From Hymenobacter sp. YIM 151500-1 (GTDB lineage: Bacteria > Bacteroidota > Bacteroidia > Cytophagales > Hymenobacteraceae), in NCBI RefSeq assembly GCF_025979885.1, contig NZ_CP110139.1:2046001-2110000 (forward strand): 64,000 nucleotides of DNA. Direction: 5' to 3'. Positions 16,953-25,474 of the stretch are shown in pieces. The notes beneath the pieces were generated by a model. That model saw only the letters and a list, made by a program, of their open reading frames with translations. It was not told the origin of the DNA and did not search any database. The stretch's first letter is position 1. Each line of letters begins with the position of its first letter. The translations under genes and the position numbers were made by a program.

Positions 16953-17573
16953 TCAGGAAACGGGGTGGTGAGTGTGGAATACCGCGGCGGCGAAGCCGCG
17001 GGGCGTGAGGCTGCGCAGGTTGGCGCGGTTCTTCGAGCCGGGCACTTTGTCTACCATCGAGCCCATGACGGGAAAGACGGGGCGCTTTTCGGGCATCTGG
17101 AAGCCGTGGCCGGTCCAGAGGCAGGTGCGCTTGGTGTAGGCCTCGGGCTCGGGGTCAGTGAGCCAACCGGCGTACTCACAGGGGTCAAACTGGTGGTCAG
17201 GCTCGCGCCAATAGTGGCGGAGCTGACCGCGGGGGTTCTCGATGAAGTAGGGCGCCCCTACCCGCTCGCAGAAGTCGGCGGCGGCCCCTACCAGGTCGAG
17301 GGCGGCGGCTAGTCGGCGCAGGCCCTTGACGCGGAACAGGTGGGCCCCCGCGTTGCTCAGGTCGGTACAGGGCGGGAAGGCGGCTACGAAGGCCAACGGG
17401 CCGGGCGGGGGCACGAAGCGGCGCATGTCGCCGCCGACCAGGCACACGTTGCCCTGCCACGTTTCGCCGGGCGGGTGCTGCTCGTCCACGCAGTAGCAGG
17501 TGTAGCCAGCGGCGGCCCAGGGTGCGGTGAAGCGGCCGGAGTGGTCGAACAGGGAAACAACGGTCCGGCTCAT
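16953..17573 (-). CDS. DNA cytosine methylase-like protein (phage type)
   Basis: The 206-residue protein begins MSRTVVSLFDHSGRFTAPW (SAM-binding motif I) and carries FPPCTDLSNAGA, with the catalytic Pro-Cys of C5 methylases, then PYFIENPRGQL in place of the usual ENV motif. It is short and lacks the usual target recognition domain and motif X, as is common for phage 'DNA methylase' genes. It overlaps the HTH gene by 4 bases. Whether it is active is unclear. Confidence 0.7.
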   Translation of the reverse strand: MSRTVVSLFDHSGRFTAPWAAAGYTCYCVDEQHPPGETWQGNVCLVGGDMRRFVPPPGPLAFVAAFPPCTDLSNAGAHLFRVKGLRRLAAALDLVGAAADFCERVGAPYFIENPRGQLRHYWREPDHQFDPCEYAGWLTDPEPEAYTKRTCLWTGHGFQMPEKRPVFPVMGSMVDKVPGSKNRANLRSLTPRGFAAAVFHTHHPVS

Positions 17574-17869
17574 GCGGCGTGGGCTTGCATAGTGGGCCGA
17601 TGGAAGCGGCGAGGGTAGGCGTCGAGGGCGGAGCGGCGAAAACCCCAGTCCCGCTCGTTGAGTCGCACGCCAGGCAGACGCCCTTTCCGTCGGGCGCGTA
17701 GCAGGGCATCTACGGACAAGCCGATGTAGGCCGCGGCCTGGGCCGTGGTCATCACCTGATCGGGCGGGGGTTGCGGGGTCCGGCGGGCAGCTTCGGCCTG
17801 CTCCAGCTTGTCGAGGCGCGCGGTGAGGCTCTGGTACTCGGCCGCGCTGAGAATCACGGCAGCTTGCAT
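17570..17869 (-). CDS. Excisionase-like helix-turn-helix protein
   Basis: The 99-residue protein has an N-terminal helix, a MerR/excisionase-like HTH (TTAQAAAYIGLSVDALLRARR) and a beta-wing region (GVRLNERDWGF). It is paralogous to the products of 23113-23421 and 23491-23817. It shares one base with the upstream gene stop. The likely role is control of excision or early transcription. Confidence 0.75.
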   Translation of the reverse strand: MQAAVILSAAEYQSLTARLDKLEQAEAARRTPQPPPDQVMTTAQAAAYIGLSVDALLRARRKGRLPGVRLNERDWGFRRSALDAYPRRFHRPTMQAHAA

Positions 17870-18129
17870 CAGGCGTCGGCAAGAAGTTGGCGGGCCCGGT
17901 CTTCGAGCTGGCGGCGGCGGTTTAGTTCCTGCTCGGCCACTTCGATGAAGGTTTCAGCCACATCGTGGCGCAGCACCTCGCCGTTTATCGTTTTGTACAC
18001 CAGCGACATGCTAGCCTTGATGCCGCGCTCGTGGAGACGGGCTAGGGTGGCCTGCACCACGGAGCTTCGTTGCCCCAACTTTTCCAGTAATTGCCGGAGT
18101 GGTGTAATTTCTTTCTCCTTTTCTTTCAT
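17869..18129 (-). CDS. Small regulator-like protein, first gene of the left module
   Basis: The 86-residue helical, charged protein (PLRQLLEKLGQRSSVVQATL) is paralogous to 22853-23113. In both modules it is the first gene transcribed away from the S24 repressor, the position of Cro or CII type regulators. DNA binding is inferred. Confidence 0.7.
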   Translation of the reverse strand: MKEKEKEITPLRQLLEKLGQRSSVVQATLARLHERGIKASMSLVYKTINGEVLRHDVAETFIEVAEQELNRRRQLEDRARQLLADA

Positions 18130-18232
18130 GTTTGTTGTAAGTTTGCTGTATATTAGTGGAGCAAAGGCGCGCCTACCTACACCAAACTTACAAACATATT
18201 TCTGTAATTTTTACTGAGATATGTAAACAAAC
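18130..18232. promoter_or_regulatory. Divergent control region with repressor-operator-like repeats
   Basis: Between the divergent repressor and early operon lie an 11-bp inverted repeat (TTGTAAGTTTG at 18135-18145 and CAAACTTACAA at 18183-18193) and related half-sites such as TGTAAACAAACAT near 18222. The spacing and place suit operators bound by the 18233 repressor. Confidence 0.55.
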
Positions 18233-19093
18233 ATGAAAGAAACTGAGAAACAGACCATAAAAGTGCCAGCGGTGGTTTCCAGACTACAGGAAATGATGGC
18301 GTACTACGGGCTTAATGCCAACAGCATGACCAAGCAACTCGGGTACGCCGCTACCAGCAAGCTCTATGGCATTCTGCAAGGCTCGGCCCCGTCGTTCGGT
18401 ACGCTCACGGACATTCTGGAGCAATGGCCGGAGGTGTCGGCGGATTGGCTGGTGCTGGGCAAAGGCCCGATGCTGCGGGGCGGCGCGACGGACGCGGCTT
18501 CGCCGGTGTTGGTGCAGCAAGTGCGCGGTGATAAGGTGGTTGTGGTGACGGTAGACGACAAAGGCAAGGAAAACACGGTGTTCGTGCCGATTCCGGCCCA
18601 GGCAGGCTACATCATTCAGCACAACGAGGCCGTGTACTTCCAGCACCTCGACAATTACCGGCTGCCAGGCTTCGAGCGGGGCGAGTACCGGGCGTTTGAG
18701 GTGGCCGGCGACTCGATGGAACCGACCATCAATCACCGCGACGTGGTGGTGTGCAGCCGGGTAGATGAGCTTCGGTTCGTGGAACCGGGCGAGGTGTACG
18801 TGGTGGTCACGCCGGAGTCGGTGATGCTCAAGCGCATCAAAGCGCGGGTGCGGAGCACTGACCCGGAGGTAACACTGTACTCGGACAATCCGCACCGACA
18901 GCCCTACGCGATGGAAACGCGGGACATCGTGGAGCTGTGGCGGGTACGGGGCTACGTATCGAGCTACATTCCAAGCGCGCCCGACGTGACGGTAGAACGG
19001 CTGTGGGAAGTGATTGAGGCGCTGGGCTTCGACAAAGGCGAGGTACGGCGGCACCTGCTGGAAAATGGCCCCAATTCTGCCCCCACTCTCTGA
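18233..19093 (+). CDS. Phage-type repressor with S24/LexA-like peptidase domain
   Basis: The 286-residue protein has an N-terminal HTH (RLQEMMAYYGLNANSMTKQL, then LGYAATSKLYGIL) and a C-terminal LexA/S24 domain. The domain contains the catalytic Ser in GDSMEPTINHRD and a Lys in SVMLKRIKAR, the serine-lysine dyad used for self-cleavage during induction. It is homologous to the repressor at 21821-22750. It is divergent from the early operon and probably holds the element silent until DNA damage. Confidence 0.88.
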   Translation: MKETEKQTIKVPAVVSRLQEMMAYYGLNANSMTKQLGYAATSKLYGILQGSAPSFGTLTDILEQWPEVSADWLVLGKGPMLRGGATDAASPVLVQQVRGDKVVVVTVDDKGKENTVFVPIPAQAGYIIQHNEAVYFQHLDNYRLPGFERGEYRAFEVAGDSMEPTINHRDVVVCSRVDELRFVEPGEVYVVVTPESVMLKRIKARVRSTDPEVTLYSDNPHRQPYAMETRDIVELWRVRGYVSSYIPSAPDVTVERLWEVIEALGFDKGEVRRHLLENGPNSAPTL

Positions 19094-19145
19094 CATCAAT
19101 CTTTTAACCTACTGAAATAAAGGACATTATCACGACTGGATTTAT

Positions 19146-19236
19146 CCCGGCTCTGGGTACTAGAATGCAATTCCAAAAAGCCTGAAAAGCTGCAGTTCTG
19201 GCCCCAGAAGCAGTTTTACAGGCTTTTTGCATTCTA
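19146..19236. repeat. Structured repeat, copy 1 (hairpin next to integrase)
   Basis: A 15-base block CCCGGCTCTGGGTAC is followed by a strong hairpin: TAGAATGCAA (19161-19170) pairs with TTGCATTCTA (19227-19236), and AAAAAGCCTG pairs with CAGGCTTTTT inside it. A gap-free related copy lies at 54048-54138. It may end repressor transcription and may also mark an attachment site. Confidence 0.6.
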
Positions 19237-19296
19237 GCCCAATCGGGATTAATTCCTATATGTGGCCGGATTTGCGCTACCAAATCCGCTACCAAA

Positions 19297-20595
19297 ATGA
19301 AGGTCACCTTCACCCTCCGGGAAGACAAGACGGACCGCGCCGGCCTGGCCCCCGTCTTCGTGTGCGCCAGCTTCGACGGGCTGCGCCTGCAAACCACCAC
19401 CAAAGAAAAATGCCGGCCTGCCGACTGGAACCGCGACAAGCAGCAGTTCCGCCGCTCCCTGCCCGGCTACCAGGACGCCAACGCCTACCTGGACAACCTC
19501 ACCCTGCGCCTGCAGGCCCGCTACCGGGAGCTGCGCGCCGCTGGCACCGCCCCTACCCCGGCCCTCATGCGCGAAGCCGTGCACCCCGTGGCCCAGGTAG
19601 CGCCGCCGGCCGAACCCACTTTGCTGGAGCTGTTCGATCAGTACCGAGAGGTGCTGCGCGGCCGGGGCTTCGCCTTCAACACCCTGCGCCACTACGGTAC
19701 GGCCCGCAACTGGCTGCAAAAGTTTGAGCAGGACCGTAACAAGAAAATCGTCTATCTGGCCGACTATACCTTGGCTTACCACGACGCATTCATCCACTTC
19801 CTCCGCCTCAAACACGGCCTTGGCCCCAACGGCATTTTCACCATCCTCAAGGACGTGAAAACCTTCCTCCGCCACCTCCAGCGCGAGCGAGGCCTCCCGC
19901 TCGGCTTAGACCTCGACCGGATGCAGGTGCGTTGGACGGAAGCCCCCAAACACTTCCTCTCCGCCGCCGACCTCACCGCCCTGGCAGCCGCGGCCATCCC
20001 CGATACGTTGGTGCCCGTGCGCGACGTGTTCCTGTTCTGCTGCTACACCGGCCTGCGCTACTCCGACGTGCAGCAGCTCCAACCGGCCAACCTGCACACT
20101 TGGAACGGCCACCGCATCCTCAAGCTAGTCCAGATCAAAACCCGCCGCCCGGTAAGCATCTACCTCACGGCCGCCGCTGAAGCCATCCTCGACAAGTACG
20201 CCAACACCGAGCGGCTACGGCTGCTCCCCGTTTACGTCAACCAAGTCATGAACCGCGGCCTCAAGCGGCTTGGGCAGTTGGCGGGGCTTACCACACCAGT
20301 TGAAACGATGGACGTTGTAAACGGACAGGTACTTAAAAAGTCGGTGTCGGCCTACGAGCTGCTGACCATGCACACCGCGCGCCACACGTTCGCCACGCAA
20401 AGCCTGCTGCGCGGCGTGTCGCCGGCCGTACTGCAACGGGTGATGGGCCACAGCAAGCTGCAGACTACCATGCACTACGCTAAAATGGTTGAAGACTTCC
20501 AGCACCAAGCCCTACAACTGGCGTGGGACGGCCCAAGCACCACAGCTGCGCCTTTGGTATCGGGCGAAGTCTGCGTAGCAGCAACAGCTGCTTAG
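19297..20595 (+). CDS. Tyrosine recombinase/integrase
   Basis: The 432-residue protein has the N-terminal Arm-binding region typical of Bacteroidota integrases, a core-binding domain and a catalytic domain. That domain contains CYTGLRYSDVQQL (first Arg), MHTARHTFATQSL (HxxR), VMGHSKLQTTMHYAKM (His and the nucleophilic Tyr). It is probably the integrase of the left phage-like module, and the structured repeat directly upstream may be its attachment site. A hairpin terminator follows. Confidence 0.9.
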   Translation: MKVTFTLREDKTDRAGLAPVFVCASFDGLRLQTTTKEKCRPADWNRDKQQFRRSLPGYQDANAYLDNLTLRLQARYRELRAAGTAPTPALMREAVHPVAQVAPPAEPTLLELFDQYREVLRGRGFAFNTLRHYGTARNWLQKFEQDRNKKIVYLADYTLAYHDAFIHFLRLKHGLGPNGIFTILKDVKTFLRHLQRERGLPLGLDLDRMQVRWTEAPKHFLSAADLTALAAAAIPDTLVPVRDVFLFCCYTGLRYSDVQQLQPANLHTWNGHRILKLVQIKTRRPVSIYLTAAAEAILDKYANTERLRLLPVYVNQVMNRGLKRLGQLAGLTTPVETMDVVNGQVLKKSVSAYELLTMHTARHTFATQSLLRGVSPAVLQRVMGHSKLQTTMHYAKMVEDFQHQALQLAWDGPSTTAAPLVSGEVCVAATAA

Positions 20596-20612
20596 CAGTT
20601 CAACACCTCGGT

Positions 20613-20644
20613 AAAGGCCAGTCAACTGCAGTTGGATGGCCTTT
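20613..20644. terminator. Hairpin terminator between integrase and nuclease genes
   Basis: AAAGGCCAGTCAACT pairs imperfectly with AGTTGGATGGCCTTT. It can serve both convergent genes. Confidence 0.65.
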
Positions 20645-20647
20645 GCT

Positions 20648-21775
20648 CTAAGATTCGACCGTTGTAGTGCCCAAGTCTGGGTGCTCACGGAAAGCAAGCA
20701 ATTCCACCATTTGAGCCAACTGCTGCTCTACCGTTTGAGCAATTGTCTCATCTTGGTCTTCTAGGTCGAATTCCTTTGCTATGATCTGATGCTCGCTGAA
20801 AATCTGCTCGTAATGCTGATTCTGGCGGCCGTCCACCCAGTAGTGAGCATATAATTTATGTTTCCAATTCACTCCCAACTGATAGAATACAGATACGCCA
20901 TTTAGCTGAAGGTTATATTTCACCAGCGCATCACCCTGCCAAGTAAAGCGGCCAGAACGCTTGTTCGCTGCCTGCCCTTGTAACCGACCACCGAGACCGG
21001 CCAAGCGCTGCGCCAGCGTGCTATTGTCGAACAAACATTCAACAAGAAGCCTATCAATGTTCTCGAGCTTCAGCACCATTTCCTTCTGCAAACCATTGTA
21101 GTAGGACATTAAGCGGCCCACCTCCTCTGCATTATTGCGTAGGAAATTGACCACGTCCATATTATCGGTCATGTACGAGCTTTTGTAACTGTTCTCTATC
21201 GTTTTGAGGAAGTCCAGGAAGAAGACTAAGTATTTCGAGTCGGCATAATCCGTGTATCCTCCGAGGTTTCGGCGCAATGTCTGCATCAAGTTGGTGTACA
21301 ACAGATTTTCAAAACCATTGCTGACCAGCGCTGGATGCTTCGATAGCACTACTTTATACACTGGCACCTTGCCCGCCGCACAACCAGTTAGGGCTCGGGA
21401 GTAGTCTGCCAAATCGTTGTATAAGCCAGCGTCAACCTTGTTTTCTATTCCTAGCACGAACGTGTCTGCCGTAATCACCAGATCAATACGGTTTCCTACG
21501 GCAGTCATGTACTCTGTTTCGACGCTAACGGACCGCAAATTGGGCGAAGGCACTTCTTTGCCTAAAGCTTCAAAAAGAGACTTGAGCAACAAGTCATACA
21601 ACCCGTGCTCAAGGTTCGGATTCAGGTAGAAGGCCAGAATATTACTCCAAACGGTTTCCCTGCCTGGGCACCGCGCAATTTCCAATAACGTCGGCCCTTT
21701 GCGCTCCTTGATATTTAGATTTTTAAAACCACTAAGCAGTTTGTGTAACTGCATTAGCTCTTCATCCATAACCAT
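20648..21775 (-). CDS. PD-(D/E)XK nuclease-superfamily protein
   Basis: The 375-residue protein has an N-terminal helical part and a nuclease core: NRIDLVITADTFVLGIENKV supplies the Asp and the E-x-K of the PD-(D/E)XK fold at about residues 97-116, followed by a helix with YNDLADYSRAL. The rest is helical with a C-terminal acidic region. It sits as an extra gene between two phage-like modules, a usual place for anti-phage cargo. Defence is an inference; a repair or transposon role is also possible. Confidence 0.7.
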   Translation of the reverse strand: MVMDEELMQLHKLLSGFKNLNIKERKGPTLLEIARCPGRETVWSNILAFYLNPNLEHGLYDLLLKSLFEALGKEVPSPNLRSVSVETEYMTAVGNRIDLVITADTFVLGIENKVDAGLYNDLADYSRALTGCAAGKVPVYKVVLSKHPALVSNGFENLLYTNLMQTLRRNLGGYTDYADSKYLVFFLDFLKTIENSYKSSYMTDNMDVVNFLRNNAEEVGRLMSYYNGLQKEMVLKLENIDRLLVECLFDNSTLAQRLAGLGGRLQGQAANKRSGRFTWQGDALVKYNLQLNGVSVFYQLGVNWKHKLYAHYWVDGRQNQHYEQIFSEHQIIAKEFDLEDQDETIAQTVEQQLAQMVELLAFREHPDLGTTTVES

Positions 21776-21820
21776 AGCATGATCGAGTTAGGCCTCTAGT
21801 CTTAGCATCGGTCTTCCTAT

Positions 21821-22750
21821 TCAAATATTCAGCGGCCGGGCCTCATTTTTATCGTACGAGCTAGCCCCCACACCCGCGGCGTTTTCCTGCAAGTACCGCT
21901 TCACCTCGCCCCGGTCGTGGCCTAGCAGCTCAATCACCTCCCACAGCCGTTCCACCGTCACGTTAGGTCGGCTTGGGATATAAGTTGAAATGTAGCCCAG
22001 CACCATCCAGAGTTCTACTATATCCGCCGCTGGCAGGTCATAGGGCTTCACCGTTGTGTTGTCCGACAGCAAATCCACCATCCCTTTGCGGTCCGTTATG
22101 CGGCGCGGAATCCTCTTGAGCAGGATGTTTTCGTGGGTTACCACCACGTAAATCTCCCCCGGTTTGAGCAGGTCCCACCGGTCCACGTAGCTACATACCA
22201 CAATATCCCGGTGATTAATAGTCGGCTCCATGCTGTCCCCGTTCACCTCAAAGGCCCGGTACGAGCCGTGCTCAAACCCCGGAATCTGGTAAGGCCGCAT
22301 TTGCTCCAGATAAGCTGCCTCATTGTACGAACGAGTATAGCCCGCCTGCGCCCGCGCAGGAATCAGGATGGTGTTGTCATTGCCAAGCTTGTCCACCGTC
22401 ACGGCCAGCACCCGCAACCCATTGGCCAATGCCCGCTCACCGGTCTTATTCTCCTCTGCCCCCCGCTTAGTCGACGAAGGCGCCTCATCCGTGGCTTTGC
22501 CCCCAAACATTCCTCCCCGGCCCATCAACAGCCACTCGGCAGATACTTCCGGCCACATAGCCAAAAAGTCTACCAAAGTAGGATAACTAGGCTCAGCCCC
22601 CTTCAGAATTTTGTAGAGCTTACTAGTAGTGCTATAACCCAGTTTCTGAGTTGCTTTATTGACGTTCAGACCATAATAATCCAGCAATTGCTGAATCCGG
22701 TCTGATACGTTGGAAGGTGTGGCGGAGGAGTCAGCAGGCGCGTGTTCCAT
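21821..22750 (-). CDS. Phage-type repressor with S24/LexA-like domain (right module)
   Basis: The 309-residue homologue of the 18233 repressor has an HTH (LLDYYGLNVNKATQKLGYS) and an S24 domain with VNGDSMEPTINHRD (catalytic Ser) and NILLKRIPRR (catalytic Lys). It is divergent from the right module's early genes at 22853. The two repressors differ enough in the HTH that each probably controls its own operators. Confidence 0.88.
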   Translation of the reverse strand: MEHAPADSSATPSNVSDRIQQLLDYYGLNVNKATQKLGYSTTSKLYKILKGAEPSYPTLVDFLAMWPEVSAEWLLMGRGGMFGGKATDEAPSSTKRGAEENKTGERALANGLRVLAVTVDKLGNDNTILIPARAQAGYTRSYNEAAYLEQMRPYQIPGFEHGSYRAFEVNGDSMEPTINHRDIVVCSYVDRWDLLKPGEIYVVVTHENILLKRIPRRITDRKGMVDLLSDNTTVKPYDLPAADIVELWMVLGYISTYIPSRPNVTVERLWEVIELLGHDRGEVKRYLQENAAGVGASSYDKNEARPLNI

Positions 22751-22852
22751 AAATTTTTAGCACTTGAGTGTATTATTAGCACTCAAAGAGTTTTATGTTT
22801 GTGTGCTAAGGTAGTGAATAAACTTCACTTGTACACTTAAATACACAAGTTC
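22751..22852. promoter_or_regulatory. Divergent control region with operator-like repeats (right module)
   Basis: Repeats include TTAGCAC and its reverse GTGCTAA, and short inverted or direct copies of ACTTGAGTGTA and ACTTGTACACTTAAATACACAAG just before the 22853 start. They resemble operators, and their sequence differs from the left module's sites. Confidence 0.45.
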
Positions 22853-23113
22853 ATGGAACAAAATACCAACGAGCCCACCGAGTTCCAGCAAATCCTGCAG
22901 CGGTTGGGCACCGGCAACACAGTCGTCCGCGACACCATCGCGCTTTTGGCCGAGCGCGGGCTTAAGGTCAGCCGCTCCGCCATGTACCAGGCCCTCGACG
23001 GCCGTAGCAACCGCCGCGAGCTAATAGAGGCCTTCCTCGAAACAGCCGAAGCCGAGTTTGAACGCCGCCGGCAAGTTCGGCAGCGAGCCGCCCGCCTAAT
23101 CAACAATGCCTGA
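22853..23113 (+). CDS. Small regulator-like protein, first gene of the right module
   Basis: The 86-residue helical protein (FQQILQRLGTGNTVVRDTIA) is paralogous to 17869-18129 with the same position opposite a repressor. It shares one base with the next gene. Confidence 0.7.
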   Translation: MEQNTNEPTEFQQILQRLGTGNTVVRDTIALLAERGLKVSRSAMYQALDGRSNRRELIEAFLETAEAEFERRRQVRQRAARLINNA

Positions 23114-23421
23114 TGCAAACCGTCGTCCTCATCCCCGAACCCGAGTGGCGCCAGATTCTTGGCCGCCTCGAAAAGCTCGAATCGGCCGAGCAGCAACGTA
23201 CTACAGCCGCTCCCGAGCCCGATGCAGTACTCTGCGTCCGCGAGGCCGCTGCTTTTCTCGGCATGAAGCCCGAGAACATCCGCAAGGCCCGCCGCCAAGG
23301 CCGCCTCAAAGGCGTGCGCATCAACGAAAAAGAGTGGGGCTTTTACCGCTCTGAGCTGAAGCGCTACCAAAACCGCTACGTGCGCTACCTCAACGCAGAG
23401 GGTTCTTCCCAAGCCGCCTAA
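23113..23421 (+). CDS. Excisionase-like HTH protein
   Basis: The 102-residue protein has VREAAAFLGMKPENIRKARR as an HTH and GVRINEKEWGFYRS as a wing, like 17570-17869 and 23491-23817. It is the first of two tandem paralogues in this module, whereas the left module has only one. Confidence 0.75.
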   Translation: MQTVVLIPEPEWRQILGRLEKLESAEQQRTTAAPEPDAVLCVREAAAFLGMKPENIRKARRQGRLKGVRINEKEWGFYRSELKRYQNRYVRYLNAEGSSQAA

Positions 23422-23490
23422 AGCAGAGAGAGCTGCCACCACTACCTGCATTGTCTACTGGATATGGTTCAACCCTTAACGTCCAGTCCT

Positions 23491-23817
23491 ATGCAGCTTG
23501 TAGTGCTTGTTTCCGAGCAAGAATGGCTCGCGCTTCAGGTTGAGGTTGATCGGTTAGGCAAGGCTCTTGCCCAGCTCATTTCCCCACCTGCCCCTCCTGA
23601 CGAAGTATTGACCACGCGCCAAGCTGCAGCCTACATCGGCCTGAGCATTGGTGCTCTGCTGCGCGCCCGCCGTGCCGGCCGAGTTAAGGGTGTCCGCCTC
23701 AACGAAAAGGATTGGGGCTTCTACCGCTCCGTCCTCGACAAATACCCGCGCCGCTACTTCCGCGCCAACCTCTTACCTCCATCTTCTCCCAACTCACCCG
23801 ACTCCATTCCCCAATGA
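23491..23817 (+). CDS. Excisionase-like HTH protein, second copy
   Basis: The 108-residue protein has TTRQAAAYIGLSIGALLRARR and GVRLNEKDWGFYRS, closest to the left-module copy at 17570-17869. ATG 23491 (MQLVVLV) is preferred over ATG 23464 because both paralogues begin with MQ followed by the same strand. It overlaps the next gene by 4 bases. Confidence 0.75.
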   Translation: MQLVVLVSEQEWLALQVEVDRLGKALAQLISPPAPPDEVLTTRQAAAYIGLSIGALLRARRAGRVKGVRLNEKDWGFYRSVLDKYPRRYFRANLLPPSSPNSPDSIPQ

Positions 23818-24413
23818 CCACGCCCCTCCTACCCATCGTCGGCCCCGACGCGCCCGCCCCGCGCTCCATCATCCGCATCCAGAAGGCCCGCGTTAAAAAC
23901 CAGCAGCTCACCTGCGAATTCACCGAACAGCGCACCGACGACGCCCCACCCCGCGCTTTCACCCTGGCAGCCCAGGAGCAAGTTCACCCCGACCTCCTCC
24001 ACTGGCTAGCCCAGCTCGTGCCTCACCTCTGCCTGCTCACCGAGCAGCTGACCGAAACTCCCACGTACTGGCCCGACGACGACACCGGTACCCTCCCGCC
24101 CCACTTCGAGGCCTTCACCCTCACCGGCTTCAGCGTCGGCAACGGTGGCCGCGGCGTTACCCTCATCGGCCAACGGCAACTCGCCGGCGGCAAGGTCCTT
24201 AACCTCACCAGCCCCTACGTCTCCTTCGACGACGAGCAGCCCGCCTACGCTTACGCCGGCCTCCTGGAGGCAGCTCTCGACGCCGCCCTTGCCGAAGTCG
24301 AAGCCGCCCTACGCGGCAAGTGCACCGAGTACCGCCAGCTCGACCTGTTCGAGCCGACCACCGAGCCCAGCGCCGCTCTCATCCCCCTGATTCCCGTGCC
24401 GGCCCATGCATGA
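23814..24413 (+). CDS. Phage-like hypothetical protein
   Basis: The 199-residue protein is not recognised. It is mostly beta, with FTLTGFSVGNGGRGVTLIGQ in the middle and an acidic C-terminal helix containing YAYAGLLEAALDAAL. It overlaps both neighbours by 4 bases (ATGA), so it is expressed with the replication gene. The left module has no equivalent. Confidence 0.65.
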   Translation: MTTPLLPIVGPDAPAPRSIIRIQKARVKNQQLTCEFTEQRTDDAPPRAFTLAAQEQVHPDLLHWLAQLVPHLCLLTEQLTETPTYWPDDDTGTLPPHFEAFTLTGFSVGNGGRGVTLIGQRQLAGGKVLNLTSPYVSFDDEQPAYAYAGLLEAALDAALAEVEAALRGKCTEYRQLDLFEPTTEPSAALIPLIPVPAHA

Positions 24414-25474
24414 ATTACGTCCAGCACACCCGCGCAGCCCACCAGCAGCTGGTCATGCAGCCCGCGGCTACTCCGCACCACGTCAGCTTGTATTGGGCCC
24501 TCTTCTTCGAGTGGAACGCCGCCCGTTTCCCCGCCGAGCTACCCCTCGACCACGCCGCCTTGATGCGGGCCGCCCACATCGGCAACGAGAAAACCTACCG
24601 CGCCGCCCTGCGCGACCTCACCGCCTGGAAGCTGCTCACCTACCAGCCCAGCCACACCCGCTACCAACCCAGCACCTGCCGGCTGGCCGACCTCTCTTCC
24701 TTCCTAAGCATCGGGAGCAAACCTGCCCCTAGTGCGCCCTTGTCATCGGGGGCAGAAGTGCCCGCACTGCCAGGCACCGGGGGCACTTCTGCCCCCGTAA
24801 CGCCTGCCGCATCGGAGGCACAAGTGCCCGAACCAGCACGGGTAGAACTGCCCCCCATGCCACCGACATCGGGGTCAGAAGTGCCCCAACACTCCTTGTA
24901 TAGTAAAACAGGAGATAGTGGTAAACGCTCTACTACAAAACCTACTCCCTTCGGTCGTAGTGATGCGCCGCACCCCGAAAAAAAAATAGGTCAGCCTGCG
25001 GCGCCCGAGGACGACGAGCTTTCAGCGGTGGAAATTCTGCCAGCCGATAACCAGCCCGCCAACTCTCCCCGGCCACGCGGCCGGGGCACCCACGCCGCCA
25101 CTATCCGCCAGGCCGCGGCGGCACCTCGGCCCAGCCGACCACCACGCCCGGAAATCACCTTTGCCGAGTCCGAGTACGCCGACGTGAAGAAATTCATCCA
25201 GGCTTTTGAGGGCACCGATTACGCCCTGGCCGATTTACGCCTCTACCACGAGAAAGTACGCCTGTGGCGCGACCGAAAAACCGGAGAGCCGCCCCGCCGC
25301 CGCGACTGGCTGGCTACCGCCCAGCGCTTCATGCTCAACGACGCCCATGACAACCGCCTCAAACTCGCTCCCCCAACCCCGCCCCACGGGGCACCTGCCG
25401 GCCCCGGCGGGCCACAGCCCGGCAGCACAATTGATGCGCTTTACGAGCAGTTCTACCCTCGGCGCCCTGGTTAG
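24410..25474 (+). CDS. Phage-type replication initiator with internal origin (right module)
   Basis: The 354-residue paralogue of 15927-16940 has a conserved N-terminal domain (PHHVSLYWALFFEWNAARFP), a variable middle rich in Pro/Ser and GSEVP-like motifs, and a conserved C-terminal domain (FEGTDYALADLRLYHEKVRLW). The variable middle coincides with the iteron array at 24745-24985. It overlaps the next gene, which starts in another frame at 25434. Confidence 0.8.
   Translation: MNYVQHTRAAHQQLVMQPAATPHHVSLYWALFFEWNAARFPAELPLDHAALMRAAHIGNEKTYRAALRDLTAWKLLTYQPSHTRYQPSTCRLADLSSFLSIGSKPAPSAPLSSGAEVPALPGTGGTSAPVTPAASEAQVPEPARVELPPMPPTSGSEVPQHSLYSKTGDSGKRSTTKPTPFGRSDAPHPEKKIGQPAAPEDDELSAVEILPADNQPANSPRPRGRGTHAATIRQAAAAPRPSRPPRPEITFAESEYADVKKFIQAFEGTDYALADLRLYHEKVRLWRDRKTGEPPRRRDWLATAQRFMLNDAHDNRLKLAPPTPPHGAPAGPGGPQPGSTIDALYEQFYPRRPG
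24745..24985. repeat. Iteron array and AT-rich block in the second initiator gene
   Basis: Five degenerate repeats with cores such as GGCAGAAGTGCCC (24752), GGCACTTCTGCC (24782), GGCACAAGTGCC (24817), GTAGAACTGCCC (24842) and GTCAGAAGTGCCC (24874) are followed by CAACACTCCTTGTATAGTA and an A-run near 24979. The left-module array is followed by the same CAACACTCCTT and A-run context. Confidence 0.65.

Noticed and set aside
19139-19165. tRNA 3' end near the integrase
   Set aside because: GGATTTATCC-like bases resemble a T-arm, but no complete tRNA fold can be drawn.
19104-19439. Minus-strand open frame upstream of the integrase
   Set aside because: It spans the structured hairpin and the antisense of the integrase start, so it is not a gene.
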